A stretch of 30,845 bases of DNA from Virgibacillus_F sp049310925 (lineage in GTDB: Bacteria > Bacillota > Bacilli > Bacillales > Amphibacillaceae), in the NCBI RefSeq assembly GCF_049310925.1, contig NZ_JBMERP010000044.1:1-30845 (forward strand), written 5' to 3'. Below the pieces are notes generated by a model. It had not been told where the DNA came from and ran no database searches. It saw only the letters and a program-made list of their open reading frames with translations. The translations under genes were made by a program, and so were the position numbers. Positions 7,277-14,478 of the stretch are shown here, in pieces. Numbering within the stretch: the first letter of the stretch is position 1; every line of letters starts with the position of its first letter.

Positions 7277-8526
7277 CGTATCGCCTGCCTCTCATATAAA
7301 ACTGCTCCATTTTTAATTACAGTATTTACGTGGTTAACTCCATAATGATATGGGATATACATATAATTTGGTGCATCCCAAAGGACGATATCTGCCTTTC
7401 TTCCAGGTACAATTGTACCAGCCTCTGATCCCCGACCAATTGCATGTGCTGCGTTAATCGTTACCGCATGCCATATTTCTTCCGGTGAGAGCTTTAGTTT
7501 TAACGCTGCAATGGACATTATGAGCTGAAGATTTTCTGTAACAGAGCTTCCAGGGTTAAAGTCTGTTGAAATAGCTATCGCTGCTCCAGCATCAACCATT
7601 TTCCGTGCAGGAGAATAGGTATCTTTTCCGAGATAAAAACTTGTTCCTGGCAAAATTACACCGATCGTAGTAGATGCTGCCAACTGTTTAATGCCCTCAT
7701 CAGATGCAACGGCTAAATGATCACCACTGATCGCTCCAACTTCAACCGCAAGCTCAGTACCTCCTAATGGATCAATTTCGTCTGCATGAATTTTAAGACC
7801 AAAACCTTTTTCCTTGGCCGCTAGGAGATATTTTCTTGATTGTTCTACCGAAAATACACCTGTCTCGGTAAAAATATCCACGAATTCAGCAAGGTTCTTT
7901 TCTTTTATTTCATCGAACATTTTTACCATTTCATCTAAAAATGCTTCTGGATTTTCTTTATGTTCTGGCGGTATGGCATGCGCACCCAAAAATGTTGAAA
8001 CAATATCTAACGGGTGCTGTAATCTTGCTTCTTTTGCAACCTCCAGCTGTTTAAGTTCCGTTTCACGATCAAGCCCGTAACCACTCTTTGCTTCAACCGT
8101 TGTGATTCCATGCATCGCCATCCGGTCTAAATGAAACAATGCTTTTTCAAGCAAATCCTCGAAAGACGTTTCTTTTGTCGAATTTACCGTTGATAAAATC
8201 CCTCCACCTTGCTTTAGAATCTCAAGATATGGTACACCCTGTTGCTTTAGGGCCATCTCCTTTTCCCGTGAACCACCGAAAACTAAGTGGGTGTGCGGTT
8301 CAACAAGTCCTGGTGTTACGAGCTTGCCTTTTGCATCAATCGTTCGGACCGCCTGAAAATTAGTAGCCTGATCTGTTGAGCCAATCCACTCCACTTTTCC
8401 GTTTTGAACAGCCACAGCCATATTTTTCATTACGCTAAGGTCATTCATGTCTCGGCCCTTAACTGGCCCCTCTTTATCCATCGTTAGCAATTGTCCAATA
8501 TTGGTTATCAGTAAATCTACCTGCAT
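7273..8526 (-). CDS. hutI: Imidazolonepropionase HutI
   Basis: The third enzyme of the Hut pathway: it opens imidazolone-5-propionate to N-formimidoyl-L-glutamate. The 417-residue protein is a metal-dependent amidohydrolase. Metal ligands are visible in VEPHTHLVFGG (HxH near residue 80), in LKIHADEIDPLGG and in STDFNPGSS. The substrate-site region is EAKSGYGL. The ATG follows GAGGAGTTAACATC. It lies 15 bases after the hutU stop and overlaps hutG by four bases, so the three genes are clearly cotranscribed. The length is normal for the family and no residue looks missing. Confidence 0.97.
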   Translation of the reverse strand: MQVDLLITNIGQLLTMDKEGPVKGRDMNDLSVMKNMAVAVQNGKVEWIGSTDQATNFQAVRTIDAKGKLVTPGLVEPHTHLVFGGSREKEMALKQQGVPYLEILKQGGGILSTVNSTKETSFEDLLEKALFHLDRMAMHGITTVEAKSGYGLDRETELKQLEVAKEARLQHPLDIVSTFLGAHAIPPEHKENPEAFLDEMVKMFDEIKEKNLAEFVDIFTETGVFSVEQSRKYLLAAKEKGFGLKIHADEIDPLGGTELAVEVGAISGDHLAVASDEGIKQLAASTTIGVILPGTSFYLGKDTYSPARKMVDAGAAIAISTDFNPGSSVTENLQLIMSIAALKLKLSPEEIWHAVTINAAHAIGRGSEAGTIVPGRKADIVLWDAPNYMYIPYHYGVNHVNTVIKNGAVLYERQAIR

Positions 8527-8541
8527 GATGTTAACTCCTCT

Positions 8542-10194
8542 CTATTTCTTTGTGGGTATTGTAATATCGTGTTCTTCAGCAAAATCAATAGCGGTTTCAT
8601 ACCCCGCATCTGCATGGCGAATGATTCCCATACCCGGATCAGTTGTTAGAACCCGCTCTAAGCGTTCATGCGCTAAATCAGTCCCATCCGCTACTGCAAC
8701 CATTCCGGCATGAAGAGAGTAGCCCATACCGACGCCACCGCCATGATGGAAGGAAATCCATGAACCACCGGCAGCTGTGTTGATCAGTGCGTTCAATACT
8801 GCCCAGTCTCCTACAGCATCACTGCCATCTTTCATATCTTCTGTTTCCCTGTTTGGTGATGCTACAGATCCGCAGTCTAAATGGTCACGACCAATTACAA
8901 TTGGTGCTTTTAATTCTCCATTCCGCACAAGCTCATTGATGGCTAAACCCATTTTCATACGTTCGCCATACCCAAGCCAGCAAATTCTTGAAGGAAGTCC
9001 TTGGAAAGCGATTTGATCATGCGCCATACCAATCCAACGAATTAGTGCCTCGTTTTCTGGAAAAAGTTCTTTAATCAATCGATCTGTACGGTAAATATCT
9101 TCTGGATCGCCTGATAGTGCTACCCAGCGAAACGGTCCTTTTCCTTCAGTAAATAGTGGACGGATATAAGCCGGAACAAATCCAGGAAAATTAAATGCCT
9201 TTTCGACACCCTCGTCATATGCAACCTGGCGAATATTATTTCCGTAATCGAAAACAATGGATCCCTTATTTTTAAAGGAAAGCATTGCTTCTACGTGTCT
9301 CGCCATACTTGCTTTTGACTTTACGATGTATGCATCAGCGTCCCTTTTACGTAAATCTTCTGCTTCTTCAACAGTAAATCCAACAGGTACATATCCATTT
9401 AACGGGTCATGTGCTGACGTTTGATCTGTAACAATATCAATCTCAATATCTTTCGTTAAAAGTTCATGGTGTACTTCAGCTGCATTACCGAGCAACGCAA
9501 TGGATAGAGCCTTCCCCGCTTCTTTTGCATCTTTGGCTAAGGAAATGGCTTCATCCATGCTTTCTGTCATAACATCGCAGTACTTTGTTTTCAGACGTTT
9601 TTCAATACGACTTTTATCAACTTCCACTGCGATGCAAACGCCTTCATTCATTGTTACAGCAAGTGGCTGAGCACCACCCATCCCGCCAAGTCCCGCGGTT
9701 AGGGTAATGGTTCCTTTTAATGAGCCGTTGTAATGCTTTTTTGCAAGTGAAGAAAATGTTTCGTAGGTTCCCTGCAGAATTCCTTGGGTACCAATGTAAA
9801 TCCAGCTTCCAGCAGTCATTTGCCCATACATCATCAGGCCTTTTTTATCGAGCTCGTGAAAATGCTCCCAGTTCGCCCACTTTGGTACTAAAACTGAGTT
9901 AGACATTAATACACGTGGTGCATGTTTATGCGTTTTAAACACGCCAACAGGCTTACCAGACTGAATTAACATTGTTTCATCGTTTTCAAGATTTCGTAAC
10001 GTTTTCACAATTGCATGGAACGCCTCCCAGTTTCGGGCTGCTTTTCCTATCCCACCGTATACAACTAGTTCCTGAGGATTCTCCGCTACTTCAGGATCTA
10101 AATTATTATAAAGCATACGTAGTGCCGCTTCCTGCTCCCATCCTTTACACTCAAGCTCTAAGCCTCTTTTTGCCTTCACTTCAACCTTGTTCAT
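8542..10194 (-). CDS. hutU: Urocanate hydratase HutU
   Basis: The second enzyme of histidine degradation: it hydrates urocanate to imidazolone-5-propionate using tightly bound NAD+ as an electrophile. The protein is 550 residues, the normal size for urocanase. Recognisable segments are ELVVYGGIGKAARNWEAFHAI near the N-terminus, the NAD-binding TLTAGLGGMGGAQPLA, the active-site cysteine segment LDCGSVASPNRETEDMKDGS and GGGVGMGYSLHAGMV near the C-terminus. I start it at the ATG at 10192-10194, preceded by AAGGGGGAA, rather than at an upstream ATG that lacks a site. With this start it overlaps the hutH end by 14 bases, so its ribosome binding site lies inside hutH. Confidence 0.97.
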   Translation of the reverse strand: MNKVEVKAKRGLELECKGWEQEAALRMLYNNLDPEVAENPQELVVYGGIGKAARNWEAFHAIVKTLRNLENDETMLIQSGKPVGVFKTHKHAPRVLMSNSVLVPKWANWEHFHELDKKGLMMYGQMTAGSWIYIGTQGILQGTYETFSSLAKKHYNGSLKGTITLTAGLGGMGGAQPLAVTMNEGVCIAVEVDKSRIEKRLKTKYCDVMTESMDEAISLAKDAKEAGKALSIALLGNAAEVHHELLTKDIEIDIVTDQTSAHDPLNGYVPVGFTVEEAEDLRKRDADAYIVKSKASMARHVEAMLSFKNKGSIVFDYGNNIRQVAYDEGVEKAFNFPGFVPAYIRPLFTEGKGPFRWVALSGDPEDIYRTDRLIKELFPENEALIRWIGMAHDQIAFQGLPSRICWLGYGERMKMGLAINELVRNGELKAPIVIGRDHLDCGSVASPNRETEDMKDGSDAVGDWAVLNALINTAAGGSWISFHHGGGVGMGYSLHAGMVAVADGTDLAHERLERVLTTDPGMGIIRHADAGYETAIDFAEEHDITIPTKK

Positions 10195-11707
10195 GAAAAA
10201 TTCCCCCTTGTAAACGTACATATGATTCTGTTTCGTCTTTTAACCAATTTGTGAGATTCGTAATATCTGTTGCAAAAATACGATCCTTAGTAATGCTTGG
10301 AACAATCTGACGAGCTTTTTCATAATAGTTTCTAGTAATAGTGCTCATTTCTTTAGTACCACGATATTCGACTGCCTGCATGGCACAAATCAGCTCGATT
10401 GCAACCACATGCCGACTGTTCTGTAGCATCTGTAACGCGTGTCTTGCTGCAATTGTACCCATGCTGACATGATCCTCCTGATTCGCGGATGATGGAATTG
10501 AATCAACACTTGCTGGATGTGCAAGTGTTTTATTTTCAGAGACAAGTGATGCTGCACTGTATTGCATGATCATCGCACCAGATTCTAACCCAGGATTTGG
10601 ACTTAAAAATGCAGGCAAATCATTAAGTTGTGGATTCACCAACCTTTCAATGCGACGTTCTGCAATGTTAGCAGTTTCAGCGATTCCAAGTTTAATAAAG
10701 TCCATGGCGAACGCGATTGGCTGACCATGAAAATTCCCACCTGATATCACTTTGTTTTGATCAGAAAAGATTAGTGGATTATCCGTCACAGCATTCATCT
10801 CGATTGATAGCTTTTCTTTTGCATAATTAATCGGTTGCCAGCATGCCCCAAGAACCTGTGGAATACACCTTATTGAATAAGCATCCTGAACACGTAGCTC
10901 CCCCTGTTTTGAAATGAGGCTACTGTCAGCCAAGATAGTGCGAATTCGACCTGCGACATCCATTTGGTCTTGGTGACCCCGCACTGCATGTAGGTCAGCG
11001 TCAAATGCATCAATTATTCCCTGTAATCCTTCCATTGTCATCGCAGCTATTAATTCACTTTGATGAAGGAGTTTTTCAGCCTCAAGATACGTAATAACGC
11101 CTACTGCGGTCATTGCCTGCGTCCCGTTGATGAGAGCAAGCCCCTCTTTTGCTTTTAAAATTAATGGAGTAATCCCTGCTTTACTTAACGCATCACGAGC
11201 AGGTATTTTTTCACCTTGATACATGACATCACCTTCACCCATTAATCCAAGCGCAAGATGGGAAAGTGGCGCCAGGTCTCCACTTGCACCTAATGACCCC
11301 TGTTGAGGAACAATTGGATGAATGCCGCTGTTCAATAAATTCAGGAGCTGATTCACCAGGACAACCCTTACACCAGAATAACCTTGCGTAAGTGCATTTG
11401 CCCGGAGCAATAGCATTACTCTTGTTACACTTTCGGAAAATGGCTCCCCAATCCCACAGGCGTGGGAATGAATCAGGTTCAACTGTAGATCTTCTAAGTC
11501 TGCATCTTCAATTACGACATCACTGAACTTGCCAAAGCCCGTGTTAATACCATACATCGTTTTTTTGTCCTTAATAAGCTGATCGACCGTTTCCCTATTT
11601 GCTTCTATGCTGATGCACGATTCTTTTGCCAGCTCCACTTTTTCATTGTTAAACACAACACGCTTCACTTCATCAAACGTTAGTGTTTTTCCAGTTAAAA
11701 TAACCAT
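10181..11707 (-). CDS. hutH: Histidine ammonia-lyase HutH
   Basis: The first enzyme of histidine degradation: it removes ammonia from L-histidine to give trans-urocanate. The 508-residue protein carries the segment QQGSLGASGDLAPLSH, in which A141-S142-G143 cyclise to the MIO electrophile of the aromatic ammonia-lyase family. YGINTGFGKF (52-61) holds the catalytic tyrosine region. The ATG follows AAGGAGGTATATT. It is the promoter-proximal gene of a four-gene hutHUIG operon. Unlike Bacillus subtilis, no hutP precedes it and no hutM permease follows. Control appears to lie in the leader: a cre box on the core promoter and a terminator hairpin, described separately. Confidence 0.97.
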   Translation of the reverse strand: MVILTGKTLTFDEVKRVVFNNEKVELAKESCISIEANRETVDQLIKDKKTMYGINTGFGKFSDVVIEDADLEDLQLNLIHSHACGIGEPFSESVTRVMLLLRANALTQGYSGVRVVLVNQLLNLLNSGIHPIVPQQGSLGASGDLAPLSHLALGLMGEGDVMYQGEKIPARDALSKAGITPLILKAKEGLALINGTQAMTAVGVITYLEAEKLLHQSELIAAMTMEGLQGIIDAFDADLHAVRGHQDQMDVAGRIRTILADSSLISKQGELRVQDAYSIRCIPQVLGACWQPINYAKEKLSIEMNAVTDNPLIFSDQNKVISGGNFHGQPIAFAMDFIKLGIAETANIAERRIERLVNPQLNDLPAFLSPNPGLESGAMIMQYSAASLVSENKTLAHPASVDSIPSSANQEDHVSMGTIAARHALQMLQNSRHVVAIELICAMQAVEYRGTKEMSTITRNYYEKARQIVPSITKDRIFATDITNLTNWLKDETESYVRLQGGIFHEQG

Positions 11708-11755
11708 AATATACCTCCTTGTAGCACCGCTTTACTAGGATAAAGCAATGAACGT

Positions 11756-11789
11756 AAAAAGAGGCCGCGGTTATAAACCGAGCCTCTTT
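11756..11789 (-). terminator. Intrinsic terminator (probable attenuator) in the hut leader
   Basis: On the minus strand AAAGAGGC (11789-11782) pairs with GCCTCTTT (11765-11758), with an inner CGGTT/AACCG stem and a three-base loop, followed by T residues (11760-11756). It lies between the predicted hut promoter and hutH, about 50 bases before the start codon. It must therefore be read through for operon expression. In B. subtilis the hut leader terminator is overcome by HutP with histidine; whether HutP acts here is not shown. Confidence 0.8.
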
Positions 11790-11830
11790 GAATAATTTAA
11801 TTGATTAACTTGTCTGTTGCCGCTTTTCAT
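11771..11830 (-). CDS. Possible 19-residue leader peptide of the hut operon
   Basis: A short frame, MKSGNRQVNQLNYSKRLGL, starts at an ATG with GGGGTG about eight bases upstream. It ends with a TAA in the loop of the attenuator hairpin. Its start codon sits in the loop of a six-pair hairpin (GCTTTT/AAAAGC, 11837-11822). Translation through the frame would enter the terminator stem. It contains no histidine codon, so it is not a classical histidine-attenuation peptide. Without comparative data it may be chance. Confidence 0.35.
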   Translation of the reverse strand: MKSGNRQVNQLNYSKRLGL

Positions 11831-11867
11831 AAAAAGCACCCCAACTAATCAGATATTTCTCATCTTT

Positions 11868-11896
11868 ATTGTAAGCGCTTTCCTTTTAAAATGCAA
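11868..11896 (-). promoter_or_regulatory. Predicted hut operon promoter with overlapping cre box
   Basis: Minus strand TTGCAT (11896-11891), 17-base spacer, TACAAT (11873-11868), giving a leader of about 150 bases. The plus-strand sequence TGTAAGCGCTTTCC (11870-11883) matches the cre consensus TGNAANCGNWNNCW except at the last base, and it covers the -10 box and part of the spacer. CcpA bound there would block RNA polymerase, so the operon should be glucose-repressed. CcpA action is inferred from the motif. Confidence 0.65.
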
Positions 11897-11900
11897 ATTA

Positions 11901-11940
11901 GGGAAGTCCCTCACCTCTTTAGCGAAATGAGAGATTTCCC
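11901..11940 (-). promoter_or_regulatory. Imperfect dyad just upstream of the hut -35 box
   Basis: The arm at 11901-11913 and the reverse complement of 11928-11940 agree at 11 of 13 positions, around a 14-base centre. It begins five bases upstream of the -35 hexamer. It has no T tail and no gene ends near it, so a regulator site is more likely than a terminator. Confidence 0.4.
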
Positions 11941-11966
11941 TCTTATTATTTAAGGCTATTTTCTAA

Positions 11967-12322
11967 AACTTGTTGTTTTTGACATAAAATATATAAACTA
12001 CGACGTAAGCGCTGAGTTGTTTTCCGCTACGGACCGTTGCTTTCCGCGGGCACGGCCTCAGCCTCCTTGAGAAAACCACTCTGCGGGGTCTTCAGACTCG
12101 TGCTGTTCCCGCAGGAGTCAACGGTCCTCCGCTCCAAACAACTATCGTAATAGTGAATGAGCCCTAAAGTACTATTTAAACATCACGTTAGCGAAGTGTT
12201 GAGACCCCTAGGAGGCTCAGCGCAAGCCCTAAGGTGCGCGTAGTGATTTTTCCGCAGGAATCACAGGGCGTCAAAAAATTTCACTACGTCGCAGTTTTTT
12301 TATCAACTGTGAACAACAAAAC
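11967..12322. repeat. Composite repeat element with about 40-bp imperfect inverted ends
   Basis: The left end (11967-12009) and the reverse complement of the right end (12282-12322) share the pattern TTGTTGTT ... GA ... AAACTRCGACGTA. A close relative of the same end lies at 26908-26950. The interior holds one GC-rich hairpin element (12015-12143) and a degenerate second one in opposite orientation (about 12175-12275, with CCCTAGGAGGCTCAG). It has no reading frame, so any mobility would need an enzyme supplied in trans. Target-site duplications were not identified. Confidence 0.55.
12015..12143. repeat. GC-rich hairpin element, copy A
   Basis: The conserved core reads CTTTCCGCGGGCACGGCCTC, then CAGCCTCCT, a variable loop, GCGGGGTCTTCAGACT and TTCCCGCAGGAGTC. 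It is bracketed by perfectly complementary arms GGACCGTTG (12031-12039) and CAACGGTCC (12119-12127). Outside these, across symmetrical eight-base internal loops, AGTTGTTT pairs with AAACAACT. The core recurs at 26536-26683 and 26738-26856 with unrelated arms. Confidence 0.85.
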
Positions 12323-12340
12323 ATAGGAAAAGAGCCTTAT

Positions 12341-13765
12341 TTAATCCCGTTCATGGTCAGATTCTTCGCGGTCCCAGAACTCGATACCATCCTGGTTATC
12401 TAATACATCACGGTAGAAGACCGGGTCTTTTCCTTCCTTACGTTGACGGTTATAATCCTGCAGAACGCGATTTGCAATCTTAAATAGCTTGGTGATTGCG
12501 TATAAGTTAATTAAGGCCATGATCGCCATTGACAAGTCAGCAAGTGCCCATACCAAGTCAAATGATGCAATTGTCCCAAAAACAACCATCCCAAGTACCG
12601 CTAGACGATAGATAAATAAACCAACTTTACTTTCCCTGATGTAGCCTATGTTGTTTTCACCATAGTAGTAATTTCCAAGTATAGAGCTATAGGCAAATAA
12701 GAAAATTGCCACTGAAATAAAGATCGATGCCCAATCACCAATATGAAATTCAAATGCATTTTGGGTTAACTGAATTCCATCAAGCTTACTACCTTCATAT
12801 CCACCAGCTGAGATAAGAATAAAGCCTGTTGCACTACAAATTAAAATCGTATCAAAAAATACACCTAGTGATTGAATTAATCCTTGTTTAGCAGGATGCG
12901 TTACCTCGGCAGTAGCTGCAGCGTTTGGTGCACTACCCATACCAGCTTCATTTGAGAATAAACCACGTTTAATTCCCATCATGATTGCTGCACCGAATCC
13001 ACCACCTGCTACCTCACGAATACCAAATGCATTTGCGAAAATTAATGAAATCAAATCTGGCACTGCAGTTATGTTCACGATTAACACATAAACAGCGATT
13101 AAAATGTATAGGATAGCCATAATTGGAACGATGAATTGTGTAACATTCGCAATTGATTTCAATCCTCCAAAAATAACCATAGCTGTTAGAGCCACTAGAA
13201 TGACTGCCATATATGGTTTTCCAAAGTCGAACTGGCTGTTGAAAGCTAAACTAATTGTATTTGACTGGACAGCATTAAAAACTAAACCATAGGTGAATGT
13301 AATTGTTATTGCAAAAACAATTCCAAGCCAACGCTTATTTAGTCCTTTTTCCATATAATAGGCAGGACCACCACGGTATTGATTTTTCTCTGGGACTTTA
13401 TAAACTTGAGCAAGCGTACTCTCTACAAATGCTGTAGCTGAACCTAACAAAGCGATAATCCACATCCAAAAAATCGCCCCTGGTCCACCAAGTGCGATTG
13501 CCGATGCTACACCCGCAAGGTTTCCTGTACCAACCCGTGACGCTGCACTAATTGCAAACGCCTGGAAGGATGACGTACCTTTCTTTCCTTTGGCACTCAT
13601 CGTTCGCTTATCAAATAAAACGCGAAACATTTCGGGTAAATATCTAAATTGCACAAACTTTGTTTTAATCGTAAACCATAATCCAAGACCAATTAGCGCA
13701 ACAATTAATACATAGGACCATAAAACATTATTTATTTCTCCGATTACACTTTCTATAAAACTCAT
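12341..13765 (-). CDS. alsT: Sodium:alanine/glycine/glutamine symporter, AGCS family (AlsT-like)
   Basis: An integral membrane carrier of 474 residues with about ten hydrophobic segments. It is expected to import a small neutral amino acid (alanine, glycine or glutamine) with Na+. Family landmarks are SAASRVGTGNLAGVASAIALGGPGA near residue 75, YRGGPAYYMEKGL near 130, and GLFSNEAGMGSAPNAAATA near 270. The C-terminus is a charged cytoplasmic tail rich in D, E and R. The ATG follows GGAGGGAATAAAGAG. A TATAAT box at 13807-13802 lies upstream, but no clear -35 was found. The gene stands alone between a thioesterase gene and the composite repeat, with no obvious terminator of its own. The exact substrate cannot be read from sequence. 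Confidence 0.94.
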   Translation of the reverse strand: MSFIESVIGEINNVLWSYVLIVALIGLGLWFTIKTKFVQFRYLPEMFRVLFDKRTMSAKGKKGTSSFQAFAISAASRVGTGNLAGVASAIALGGPGAIFWMWIIALLGSATAFVESTLAQVYKVPEKNQYRGGPAYYMEKGLNKRWLGIVFAITITFTYGLVFNAVQSNTISLAFNSQFDFGKPYMAVILVALTAMVIFGGLKSIANVTQFIVPIMAILYILIAVYVLIVNITAVPDLISLIFANAFGIREVAGGGFGAAIMMGIKRGLFSNEAGMGSAPNAAATAEVTHPAKQGLIQSLGVFFDTILICSATGFILISAGGYEGSKLDGIQLTQNAFEFHIGDWASIFISVAIFLFAYSSILGNYYYGENNIGYIRESKVGLFIYRLAVLGMVVFGTIASFDLVWALADLSMAIMALINLYAITKLFKIANRVLQDYNRQRKEGKDPVFYRDVLDNQDGIEFWDREESDHERD

Positions 13766-13864
13766 CTCTCTTTATTCCCTCCGTACTTAAAAATTAAGTC
13801 TATTATAACGTATATAATCGTATACCCTTAATTACTATCATGTATTCTTTATTTTTTGGAGTGA

Positions 13865-13912
13865 GCCCACATCAGTCTTTTAATGTGGGCAAGGCCCCTT
13901 TCTATCGGCCTT
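13865..13912. other. Two back-to-back hairpins downstream of the thioesterase gene
   Basis: GCCCACAT (13865-13872) pairs with ATGTGGGC (13883-13890). Immediately adjacent, AAGGCC (13891-13896) pairs with GGCCTT (13907-13912). Neither is followed by a T run on either strand. They may stop or protect the thioesterase transcript, or form part of the alsT upstream region. Confidence 0.5.
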
Positions 13913-13942
13913 TAGTGTTGCACATAGCAAAAAATTCTCTCT

Positions 13943-14455
13943 TTACTGCCAAGGAAATTCGGTACCGAATGTTTTTGCAAGTAGTTTTGAATTTGTCCTG
14001 CGTTCTATCCGGTGTTTCGCTCTGATTGGTGCGTTTTCATGAAGGTTCTTTTCAAGTTCTGTTTCTGGATAAACTGAAACGACTGGTATAGGTTTACCTT
14101 TCGCGTTAACCGCTACAAATGTAAGGAATGCGGTAGTGCACACTTTTCGATCGCCCGTTAAAAGATTCTCAGTTACTGCTTTCACAAAAATTTCCATGGA
14201 TGTGTTGTGTGTCCATGTTACAAAAGCCTCTACACAAATAGAATCTCCTTCTTTCACAGGAGCAAGAAAATCGACTGAGTCTGTTGATGCAGTTACAACA
14301 GTCTCCCTTGCGTGCCGAGCTGCTGCAATAGCCGCTACATCATCAATGTGCGCCATTAGTTTTCCTCCAAACAATGTTCCATGGGTATTGGTATCTGGCG
14401 GCAGTACATGTGACGTCTTGACTGTTAATGACTTACTACATGGTTTACTTTCCAT
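13943..14455 (-). CDS. ykhA: Acyl-CoA thioesterase, hotdog fold (YkhA/BACH type)
   Basis: A cytoplasmic acyl-CoA hydrolase of 170 residues with a single hotdog domain. The active-site helix region is THGTLFGGKLMAHIDDVAAIAAARHA (residues about 24-49), including the conserved N/D-HxTLFGG pattern. STDSVDFLAPVKEGD, WTHNTSMEIFVKA and a C-terminal RAKHRIERR tail follow. The protein is very close in pattern to B. subtilis YkhA, from memory. The ATG follows AGGAGGATAACC. It lies 23 bases downstream of cls on the same strand, so it is probably the second gene of a cls-thioesterase operon. Both are lipid-related, but the physiological substrate of this family is not certain. Confidence 0.93.
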   Translation of the reverse strand: MESKPCSKSLTVKTSHVLPPDTNTHGTLFGGKLMAHIDDVAAIAAARHARETVVTASTDSVDFLAPVKEGDSICVEAFVTWTHNTSMEIFVKAVTENLLTGDRKVCTTAFLTFVAVNAKGKPIPVVSVYPETELEKNLHENAPIRAKHRIERRTNSKLLAKTFGTEFPWQ

Positions 14456-14478
14456 GGTTATCCTCCTATTTGCTGATT

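Noticed and set aside
11708..11870. HutP-binding UAG triplet clusters in the hut leader
   Set aside because: Only isolated TAG triplets occur, without the regular spacing known for HutP sites.
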